Part shown: piece by piece, positions 47,003 through 56,341 of the stretch
Layout of the letters: each line of letters begins with the position of its first letter
Position numbering within the stretch: the first letter of the stretch is position 1
Source of the DNA: Reclinomonas americana ATCC 50394
Lineage: Eukaryota > Jakobida > Jakobea > Jakobida
Direction of reading: 5' to 3'
NCBI GenBank assembly: GCA_048213135.1
Contig: PS015014.1
Span: 219,787 to 283,786 of the forward strand
Length of the DNA stretch: 64,000 nt
The notes under the pieces: model-generated
Databases searched by the model: none
The model's input: only the letters and a program-made list of their open reading frames with translations
Told to the model about the DNA's origin: nothing
Position numbers and translations under genes: made by a program

Positions 47003-47259
47003 GTTGCAATAACGTCTTTCGTTGTCCCGTTTCTCTGAGTCATCACACAAACTGTCCACTTTGATCGAACACAAAGACGGCAGCGCATGTCAGCTTGTTC
47101 TTCGCATGACATGCATGTGTGTGCATGCATCTCCACTTTGTTGCTTGCGTTGCGCGCCACACTGTTGAATTCTCATTGGCGTCCGGTTTGTCGGAGTGAG
47201 TCATGCTCTTCCCGCCACGACAACTGTCCCCCTTTGCTTCAAGTGAGAAGTGAGCGACA
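47003..47259. promoter_or_regulatory. Divergent intergenic region, OSCA channel / HAT1
   Basis: About 257 bases between opposite starts, containing repeated GCATG words (ATGACATGCATGTGTGTGCATGCATC near 47105-47130). Confidence 0.5.
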
Positions 47260-49031
47260 ATGGGTGAGTGGCAAGTATCACTCTCTCTCTCCTCGCTGTT
47301 GCTCACCTCCGCTCTGTGGCAGACGCGATGCGATTGTTGGACCTGCTGATGCGGGGTCGCGCAATGCCCGACGCAGAAGAAGGAGAGGATGACGAGGATG
47401 AGGAAGAGGAGGAAGAGGAGGAGGAAGACCCGTACAGCTGCAGTGCAGCAGACGTCATTCACATTCGTTTCAGTTTCGAGCGCGCGTGCCTCTCTCTCTC
47501 TGTGTGTGTGTGTGTGAGAGTGACAAACTCAATGTGTGATTAGTCCGCAGCGCTGCGGATCTGGACGATGAGTGCGAGGACGAAGGCGTGTTCCATCCCG
47601 AGTTCACGCACCAGGTGTTTGGCGAGTCGGAGCGCATTGTGGGATACCAGGGCTTGCGCGTCAATCTGTACTACTTGTCGCACACGTTGCTGGCGTACGT
47701 GAATGTGCAGTACGAGTCGAAGCGCGAGGGTGGCGAGAGCAGCACCAATGATGTCATTGCCACGTTGACAGAGGTACAGTGTGAGCGCGTCGTGCTTTGT
47801 CGTTGTTGTCATGTGTGTGACACTCTGTCGTGGTCTAGCGACCGATTGGATTCACGGTCGGCCGCGATGAGGCGCCGATCTTCACGCCGTTCACGTTGAG
47901 TCGTGATGAGCTGGCGGCACACGTGGAGGATGCGTTCACTCCGCCGGGGGAGAAGGTGGCGGAGTGGCGCGATCGCGAGGATCGGACGCTGGAGATGTGG
48001 GTGGCGCACGGCACCGATCAGAGAATGCGCTCGTACACGGATGCGCTGCAGACGTTTGGCTTGTGGTTCATCGATGGCGCCTCGTTCATCGACACTGAGG
48101 ATCCGAGCTGGATGGCCTTTTATGCGTTGCGTGCGCCAGTGAGTGTGAGAGGGAGAGTGGAGGAGAGAGCAATTGGCTCACCGACTCGGCGGCGCACAGG
48201 TTTGAGCGAGAATCACGAGGCGATGAGCAGCGGTACCACATCGTCGGCTACGCGACGGTGTACAAGTTCTACGGATATCCCGACAAACGGCGGTATCGCA
48301 TCTCTCAGTTCCTCGTGTTTCCGCCGTACCAGCGACGTGGTTATGGAGGTGTGATGCGCCTGCTGCTGGACCAGTGCGCGAACGTGGACACTGACATTGT
48401 GTGTGTGGCCTCAGAGCGACTGCTGCGAGAGATCTACGCTGCCGCCCGTGCCGACACCGACTGCATCGATGTCAGTGTGGAGGACCCGGGTGTTGACTTT
48501 GAGCACATGCGCACCGTCACCGAGCTGCGCATGTGTGTCGAGGAGGACATTTTCGCCAGTTGCGTCTTGACGCAATTTTCGAAGGGAGAGAGGTCACTCA
48601 CTTCGTGGTGCACACAGAGGCGGTCGGCGCACTGGGCATTCCGGCAAGTCACGGCTCTGTGCCCTTCCCGCCCTACTCCAAGGCTCTCGGCGAGTACCTC
48701 ACACAACAACTCAAACTCAACAAACGACACGGCCGCATCTGCCACGAAGTGCTAGCACTGCGCAGCATCAACCAAGACGACCCCGAGCAGGTGAGACGCA
48801 CAGAAGATATGCATGTGCGCGCGAGCGTGCGTTGCCAACCCTCCCTTTCTGTGTGCGCAGCTCGCCACCTACAGACTAGACATCAAGCGCCGCCTGTACT
48901 CACAGTTCCGCACGAAGCCCGACGAGAACGGAGAGATGATCCGCACACCCGCCGACGAGTGCAAGGCCGAACTCGACAAAGCCTTCAAGTACATTCACGA
49001 GGAGTACCAGCAGTACGTCAGCAAGCTGTGA
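47260..49031 (+). CDS. HAT1: Histone acetyltransferase type B catalytic subunit
   Basis: HAT1 landmarks in order: PYSCSAADVIHIRFSF, GVFHPEFTHQVFGESERIVG-YQGLRVNLYYLSHTLLAYV, LQTFGLWFIDGASFID, then the GNAT core YHIVGYATVYKFYGYPDKRR and ISQFLVFPPYQRRGYGG (acetyl-CoA P-loop), the DVSVEDPG motif, and the C-terminal TYRLDIKRRLYSQFR. HAT1 acetylates newly made histone H4 at Lys5 and Lys12 with RBBP4/7. A very acidic N-terminal tract (EEGEDDEDEEEEEEEEEDP) precedes the domain. The start may be ATGG at 47260 spliced to 47322, giving MDAMRLLDLL, or ATG 47328. Between about 48540 and 48640 the reading frame changes, so a short intron or a sequencing frameshift lies there. Stop at 49029-49031. Confidence 0.92.
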
Positions 49032-49068
49032 CGGCAAGCAAACACAGAAAACAACCGCCAGTAAACAG

Positions 49069-49932
49069 TTACTCGTCGCTGTACCGCGCCGTCAACACCA
49101 GCGGCTTCTCCAGCATCTTCATGCCACCGTTGCTGCGAGTCGGCAACTCGGAGATCTTGTCGGCCACCTCCAGTCCGTCAATCACCTCGCCCCACACTGT
49201 GAGAGCACGCAGCGTGAGGAGAGAGGGGGAAGAAGAAGGAGGAGGGGGAGATGGAGGAGGAGGAGAAGAACATGAAGGAGAAGAAGGAGGAGAATATGGA
49301 GGAGGAGGAGAAGAAGAACAAGAACAGGAACAAGAATGAGAAGAAACATAGAAGAGGCCGAACCGGTGAATCCCAGCGCCCAGCCGCTGTCGCCATACCG
49401 GTCCAGATTGGTGTTATCGCCAAGGTTGACAAAGAACTCGGAACTTTGCACAAGAGTGAGCATTGATGCATGTTGCGCGAGACAGACAACTCTTGACATA
49501 AAATTTGAAGAAAGACGCACGTGGCGGAATTCGGATCGTCCCAGCGCGCCATGGTCACCGTCCCGCGACGATTCGGCAACGAGTACTCCAGCGGCAGCTT
49601 TCCACATGGCGACTCTATGCGTGTGTGCATAAGACAGCGTCTTGAGAGACAGTGTGACACACACACACATTGTGCGCACCTCGCGTCTCTCCGGAAGCCG
49701 TGCGCAGGCCGCCTTGAATGACAAAGCCCGGCTCTGCACGGTAGATGCAGCACCCGTCGTAGAGGCCTGAGCGCGCATGTGAGAGACACACACAGAGAGA
49801 CAACTTTCTCTCTCTGTTTCTCTCACCTGCGCTTGCAATCTGCTTGACGGCCTCACAGTGTCGCGGCGCCACATCCGTGCGCATGCGAATGGTGATGACA
49901 CCAGCGTCGCCACAGGTGAGCTTCAGAGTCAT
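49069..49932 (-). CDS. Bacterial-type cyclophilin (peptidyl-prolyl isomerase)
   Basis: ATG at 49932 gives MTLKLTCGDAGVITIRMRTD-VAPRHCEAV. Exons follow with GLYDGCCIYRAEPGFVIQGG (catalytic Arg, FxIQGG), PLEYSLPNRRGTVTMARWDD, SATSEFFVNLGDNTNLDRYG and WALGFTVWGEVIDGLEVADK-ISELPT, ending ARYSDE-TAA at 49069-49071. The spacing TSxFFxNLxDNxxLD and the V(F/W)GxVxxGxxVxDxI-xxxPT block resemble bacterial PpiA/PpiB-like cyclophilins more than cytosolic CypA. The gene has several spliceosomal introns, one with a long GGA/GAA purine tract on the plus strand (49209-49345), so it is not contamination. The protein is small (about 160 residues), without an obvious signal peptide. It is tail to tail with HAT1, with only 37 bases between the stops. 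Confidence 0.85.
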
Positions 49933-49987
49933 GAGCGCAATTGAAGCCGCTGCAATGGATGCGCAGTGAACGAATTGTGCGACGAAA
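49933..49987. promoter_or_regulatory. 55-bp divergent promoter, cyclophilin / kinesin
   Basis: Only 55 bases separate the cyclophilin ATG (49932, minus) and the kinesin ATG (49988, plus). Unless there are unseen upstream non-coding exons, both transcripts start inside or across this region. It contains GCAATTGAAGC and GCAATGGATGC words but no TATA box. Confidence 0.55.
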
Positions 49988-50395
49988 ATGGAAGGCGAGG
50001 GAGCAAGCGTTGTCTCTGGCTCCTCCTCTTCCTCCTCAGCAGAGGCCGCTGTGCGTGTGTTTGTGCGACTGAGGCCGTTCACCACAGAAGAACGAGTTGC
50101 GCGTTCTCTGTTCTCTTATCATCAAAGTGCCTCACTCTCACACTTTGGTCACATGCGCAGACACATCGTGATCCGAGTGAGTACTCATGGGAGGCCATGG
50201 AGAGTCGCCACGTGGTGCCCTCGCGATATGCGCGGGAGCATGTCAAGTGCCCAGCGTTCTCCTTTGGTCAGTCAAACGCACACAGACACACATTGAAGTG
50301 ATGCATGCACGTTGTTATACACGCACACACGCACACACACATACACTGACACCCTTTCCCTCTCTTACGCTTTCTCTCTCTCTCACACAACTCAT

Positions 50396-50427
<32 letters not shown>

Positions 50428-53400
50428 AATCTCAATCTCCACTCAGACTGCGTGTTTCCGCCCTCGGCCACCAACTGGGATGTGTATGAGGCGTGTGGGC
50501 GATCCATTGTCAAGTCGGCAGTCGAGGGCATCAATGGTGTGCAGAGAATGCGCGAGTGTGTGATGCATTCAACGTCTCTCTCGCTCACAGAGACGCCTCT
50601 TTCTCTTTGCAGGGACCATCTTTGCGTATGGGCAAACAGCTGCGGGCAAGACGCACACGATGATGGGTCTGGAGAGCGACTTGGGAGTGATTCCGGTGGC
50701 CATTAATGATGTGTTTCGCCTGGCGGAAGAGGTGCTTACTCCGACGCTGTCGACTGCGTGTGCGTGTGTGGTGTGTGCTCACTGGCGTCTACAGTGTCAC
50801 GATCGCGAGTTCCTCATCCGCTGTGGCTACTTGGAGATCTACAACGAGACGGTGATTGACCTGCTCAATCCCGACGCCACTGTCAACATTCTCGACGGGC
50901 GTGAGAAAGTTACGCGTCGATCCCCTCTTCCCCCCCACAATCCGTTTTCCTCATGGTGTGGGCGTGCAGGGGTCGGTGATTGTGCAGGGTATGACGGAGG
51001 TGCCGGTGTCGTGCACCAACGATGTTCTCCGCGTGTTGAAAAAGGGCTCCGGTTCGTCGTGTGCATGCTGACAAGCTCGCCTTCTTTGCTTATGTCTCCG
51101 CTGCTGCTGCTGTAGATCGACGACACGTGTCGACAACGTTGATGAATGAGCACAGCAGTCGTTCGCATGCCATCTTTCGCATCATCATTGAGAGTCGGGA
51201 GCTGCCGCGTGCCAGCGAGCCGTCGGCGCAGTCGGGAAAACGAGTTCTTCCCAAGCCATCCAGCGGTACTTTTTTCTGATTTTCTGCATGTCGTCGTTCC
51301 CGCCAACGGACACTGACCGCACTCGCGTGCAGCCTTTTATGCGGGTCAGGCCGTGCGTGTGTCGCAACTGGTGAGTTTCATGTTCCGGGAATCTTCTTTT
51401 TTTGGCGCCAGCTGAGTGTGCGCACACCAACAGTATCTGGTCGACTTGGCCGGCAGCGAGCGCACCGGCCAAGTGGCCGAGGAGCAAATGGTGCGGTACG
51501 AGGGAACCAACATCAACAAGAGTCTCCTCACCCTCGGCCGTGTCATCAAACAAGTCGCCAAGAAGACAACGTTGCGAATGCGCGCTCGTTTGAGCACACG
51601 AGCAAGGCACTGACCCGCGTGCGCAGTGCCAGGGGCGGCTCTCATGTACCATACCGAGAAAGCAAGTTGACGCGACTGATGCAACCGGCACTCGGAGGCA
51701 ATTCACGATTATCGATTGTGTGCTGCTTGCATCCGCTAGTGGAGCACGCGGAGAACTCGATCAGGTAGGAGAGTGGAGTGTTGTTGTCGACGGGAAATTC
51801 CGCGCCCAGCTGGCTCACTGGTGTCTCGCGCAGCACCCTTCGCTTTGCCAACAACGCCAAGAATCTCCAAAACAGCGTCCGGGTCAACGAAGTGATGGAT
51901 GACACGGCACTGCTGCGCAAGTACAAGCGCGAGATTGAGGATTTGCGTCGCAAGCTCGGTGCGATTATGGACGGGCAGTCGGCAGCGGTGTGCACAATCT
52001 CTCTCTTGTTCCACATTGGCCGTTATCTCACCATGTGCATTCACAGGATCCTGGGGCAATGGTGGAGCACTCGCAGTCGCTGCCGGCGTTGGATGAATTC
52101 GAACGCGAACGCAAAGTACGTGTGTGTTGACCAGTGTCGGCCCCAACGTGCTTGTCTCATTTGTCGATTCCATGCAGCACGAGGAAGATCGGCAGGCCAT
52201 GCAAGAAAAGCTGGCACTTGAAGCCGGTCGACGAGAACAACTTGAGAAGAAACTGGTGCGCGCGCACGTGTGTTTTTTTGTGTGTGCTCCAAATCTCACT
52301 CTTCGCTTCCCCGGCGCAGGAACGCTTGACACGCCTCTTCCTCAACTCGGCCGTACAAGAGTCCGAGGATACCACCTCGACACTACCACGTCACATATCG
52401 GCGTCGGTGCTTCTGGCCTCCGACGGTCCTCTCTCTGTGCATCACTTGCGACGAGCCAACGGTGGCGGCTCACCTCTGCATCGGCGGCGATCGACCACTG
52501 TCGGCGATGTGAGTGCCGTGCCGGTCACCGTGCGTTATATTGTGGTGGGACGACTCACGTGCTCGTCGTGTCACGCCACGCAGACATCGATGATGGATCA
52601 CTTTTTGCGGCTGGATCCGGGCTCTGGCAGCGACTCGTCGGGCGACGAGTCGAATTCGGGCGAGCCAACCGACTCGTCGCGTGCCTCCGGCAGCCCAGCA
52701 CAGTGGCTCGACCACATGGCCGAGTTGCGCAGTGGTGTGTCGGCGTCGTCGTCGCACTCACAACGGCGCGGCAGTCGGCGCGACTCCAAACGCGTCGATC
52801 ACCTCCTGCAGCACATTCAGTTGCTGAAGCTGCGCGTGGCTGATCTGGAGAACGAAAACGAGAGTCTGGCCATGCGACTCGCCGACCGCGAGCGCACCTC
52901 GTCTCTCATCTCGCTCCACTTGCCGGTGGTGGTGGCCGGTGCGGGCGAGCGCACCGAGCCGTACGTGACGGTGCCGACCAAGGAGGCCGTGTCGCCACAA
53001 AAGCAGGCGCGGCGAGTGACGTTTGAGGATGCCGCCGCTTCGGCTACCGCCGGAGGTACGACGAACTACAACAACAGCAGTCGTGATTGACGTGCGCTGT
53101 CCATGTGCTGAATTAGGTGTGATCGTGCAGGGCGTTTGGTGGGCACCGAGGCCGAGGTCGAGCAACTGGCGCGCGCCCTCTCCGAGCTGCAGGCGAGCCT
53201 GGAGGAGACCACAATCAAGTCGCTCAACACGGCCTCCACTGCCACTAGCGACATTTTCGATTTGATCATTCAGAGCAACGAGCGCATCGACGCCTGCGCG
53301 GAGCGCGTCGAGGAACTCATGCAAGAATACGGGCACCTGCACATTGGCGCCGTCGCGCTGCGCATCATGCGCGAACAGTGCAATTTGCGCTACATCAACA

Positions 53401-53489
53401 ACGAGTGCGCCGTCGCCATCATCCACCCAGTACTGGAGAAGCTGCAAGCCGAGTTGGCGCAAGGTGGCGGAGGTGGGGGAAAAGTGTAG
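49988..53489 (+). CDS. Kinesin motor protein, kinesin-7 (CENP-E) type
   Basis: ATG at 49988 begins [14 protein letters not shown] and then [14 protein letters not shown]. The motor continues through [16 protein letters not shown], the P-loop [40 protein letters not shown], switch [12 protein letters not shown], switch [53 protein letters not shown] and [14 protein letters not shown]. The neck [20 protein letters not shown] and the REFL…SYLEIYNE-like region point to kinesin-7. These are plus-end-directed motors acting in chromosome congression. The tail has coiled coils ([40 protein letters not shown]) and Ser-rich linkers, and is short for CENP-E (about 800 residues in all). Stop TAG at 53487-53489. 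At least 14 introns. The P-loop Ala-Ala replaces the usual (S/G)S. Confidence 0.9.
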
Positions 53490-53557
53490 CGGCGACGTTG
53501 CTGTCCTGTGCGCGTGTCCCGGCCGTTAACGCACAGTGATTGAGAGAGAGCGAGAAG

Positions 53558-54746
53558 ATGGCGACAGGCGTACCTCAAAAGGCGGCGAGTGGATCAAAGC
53601 GCGCAGAAGTCAATGTCGTGCAAGACCAGATCTTCCGCGACAGTGTGAAGAAGGAGGTACAGGAAACTGCTGACGAAAGTATCTCACACTCACTCTCACT
53701 CACTCTCTCACTCACTCACACACAGTTGGCCTCCACCAAAGCATGGGAGAGCGACTGGGGATTCCTGCGCAAGGGCGACAAGGTGGAAGTCACACTGGAG
53801 TTCTCGCAGAACCCAAGTACACAGGCACGTGCAGTCATTCTTCCGCACGCAACGTGCGTGAGTGTGAGTGTGAGTGTGTGCTCACTTTCTCCCTCTCTGC
53901 ACTGCAGCAGTCCGTGTACTCAGAGACAGAGAAACGCGGAGTCCGTGTGCTCAAGAAGCTGCAAGACATTGCGGAACCTCCACAACGAGTCGGACAGGTC
54001 GGTTGAGTTCTTCCTCTCTCTCTCCTCTCTCTCTCCTTCCTCTCTCTCTCCTCTCTCTCTCTCTCTCCCATCTCTCTCCCTCCATCATCTCTCTCCCTCT
54101 CTGAGAGCTCACCTTCCCGCATTCTCGCGTGCAGGAGCGATTCGGGTTCTCACAGACAAGCGAGGAAGCACGGAGCAATATGGCGCACAAGTCGAAGCTG
54201 CACCGTGAACCACAACCAGTGCCACACTTGGTCAGTCTGTGTCCCCTTTTCCCCTTGCTGCGCTTGGTCAGTCTCACTCATGCACATGCACATGCACGCA
54301 TGACAGAACCCGAGCCGCAACTACCGCCAAGTCGATTTCTTGGAGACACAACTAGCGGCCACACGAGGGCCGGAGGGTACCGATACCATGCGCACGACGG
54401 TGCAAGTCAAATCACGAGCACTTGGTGTGTGTCTTCGTGCTCTTTCCCCGCGCTTCATCGTGGCGCGGCCCTCGCTCATTTCTTGCAGACGAGGTACCGA
54501 CACCTTCCGAGGTCATGGACGCGTTTGCATTCTCCCGCAAGACGCCAGTGGAAAAGTACTCGGCACCACTCACGTCGTTGCGTAGCGCCACCGGTGACAG
54601 TGTGGAATGGTCGTGTCGCTCACGATTGCCGCAGATCGCAAGAGGTTGGATTCCGCACGGCGCAGACCAAGACGCTCGAGTCGTTTGGTGTGGCCAAGTA
54701 CGGACGAAAGAGTTTTGCAGAGCTCAAGTACGGTGGCGCCAAGTAA
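53558..54746 (+). CDS. CIMIP1 (C20orf85)-like ciliary microtubule inner protein
   Basis: ATG at 53558 gives MATGVPQKAASGSKRAEVNV, then VQDQIFRDSVKKEVQETADE and, after an intron, STKAWESDWGFLRKGDKVEV. The order 'QDxIxRxxVKxE…W…WGFL' followed later by a TPVEKY motif (FSRKTPVEKYSAPLTS) matches C20orf85/CIMIP1, a protein of the inner lumen of axonemal doublet microtubules. The C-terminus repeats FGVAKYGRKSF and FAELKYGG, and the stop is at 54744-54746. The protein is about 250 residues, longer than the human one (137). Five or six short introns, several with (CT)n tracts. It indicates that the organism builds motile cilia. The family match is from memory and moderate. Confidence 0.6.
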
Positions 54747-54843
54747 GCGTGGCCAGGATCCACGCGCGCGCGCAGCAATGCTCATGTGTATAGGAGGGGA
54801 ATGCAAGATCAAATTCAACTGAAACACACACACTCCCTCTCTT

Positions 54844-56282
54844 CTATTCACTGCCTGTTCTCAGCAGCAAGTCATTGACAGCCGCCACGTACTTGTCACT
54901 GTGCTCCCGCAGCAGGTGGTACCGTAGACAGTCGTCAAAGGAGACGCACTCGACCTTGTTGCCATTCTGTTCGCACCACTCGGGAAGGAGCTGCTTCTCC
55001 ACGTACGCAGATGACATGATTGGATCCTTGGTGGAGTGGAGCAGGAGAAGCGGGAATGGTTTCTGCAGAGTGCGGAAACGTACACATGACTCTTGGTTCA
55101 GCAACAGGCTGCAGAAGCGCCAGTAGGGAGTGTATGATAACACACCTTTGCCATGAGCGCCTTGGCCAGCTCGACACCCGGATTCTGTGCAAACAGACGG
55201 AAGGCCAGCTTGGCAGCCGGTCGAGCCCACAAGAACGTCCTACGATGATGCGGGGTGAGCACCGGAGGCACACGTGCAACGACACAAGTTCAGTTGCAGC
55301 TCACCAGAACCAGTGAAAGTATCGCTCACGACCTGTGCGATGAGCATCAGCCATGCTGTGAGAGACCCACCACGTACACGCCGTGCGTACCGAGAAACTG
55401 CGACAGCATGGAGCGCTCGAGATTCTCCACAGACAACTCGGACGGTCCACTGTCAAACACCGCCCCACGAATCATCAGCATTCCATCGTCGCCGTACGCT
55501 CCCTGCACGCGCGCTCCACTGCTCAGGCCTCAACACAGCGCGGCAATCATCACCGCACTCACGCACACCTTTTCGGATTCCAACAGGCGGAGCACGGCCG
55601 AGGCCAACGCTGCGCCGTTCTCACCAAAAGCATGAATCGCACCACACGCCTGTCGCGTGGGAATGTGCTGCGTTTCCCCTCCAGCGAATGAGAAGCCAGC
55701 CATTCCTTCTTCTCATGGGAGCTAGACACTCACCAGCGCCTCTGATCGCGCATCAGCATAGGCCAAAAGCAACGAGGCCAACGCAATGGCGTGATACTTG
55801 AGCATGTGCTCATCCAACCAGTTCGGAACGCACACAGCGCACTCGCGTCCTCGCGATGTGTGCAGCTCCACCACCGACTGCAGCTGTTGCAGTGTGGCTC
55901 CCTGCCAGCCCATCACCAGCACCAGGAACTTTTCACGCACTGTGCCACAACAGTGAGCGAAAGAGAGAGAGAGAGAGAGAGTGATTGCTGCACGTTGACA
56001 CACACCAACATCAGTGTGCGATGTGACGCTGCTGCGAACGAGCCACACTCCATGCGCAGCCTCTTGTGTCTCTGTGAATGATGGCATGCACGATTCAGCT
56101 CCCTCTCACATGCACATTCCTTGCTCGTTTTGCGCATGCACACCTGCTCCGAGGGCTTGCCTTGCATCGGAGAGCATCACTGCTGACGCCAGCGATGCAC
56201 GGGACCGGAAGCGGAAGGCCACATACACCAAAAGTCCAAAGTAAAGCACACCTAGTGCCAGACTCCACACGAGCAGCACCAT
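54844..56282 (-). CDS. TMEM53/DUF829-like alpha/beta-hydrolase fold protein lacking nucleophile Ser
   Basis: ATG at 56282 opens a membrane anchor (MVLLVWSLALGVLYFGLLVY). Later exons give VREKFLVLVMGWQGATLQQL, HMLKYHAIALASLLLAYAD, QACGAIHAFGENGAALASAV, RGAVFDSGPSELSVENLERS and KPFPLLLLHSTKDPIMSSAY-VEKQ, then VECVSFDDCLRYHLLREHSD, and stop TAG at 54844-54846. The pattern (GW.G, H-F-S-x-N-G, FDSxPG, LLLxSxxDxI, H..H) is that of TMEM53/DUF829, nuclear-envelope or ER proteins. At the nucleophile elbow HAFGENGA has Gly where the family has Ser, and the late His of the triad is CLRYH. This member may be non-catalytic. It is tail to tail with the CIMIP1-like gene (97 bases). Confidence 0.75.
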
Positions 56283-56341
56283 CCAACCAATCTGCTGGGA
56301 CAACTCTCAGCTTCGTTCTATGTTCTTCACTTGTCTTTCAT

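Noticed and set aside
49069-49932. Bacterial contamination explaining the cyclophilin
   Set aside because: The gene has several spliceosomal introns and sits between typical eukaryotic genes in continuous sequence.
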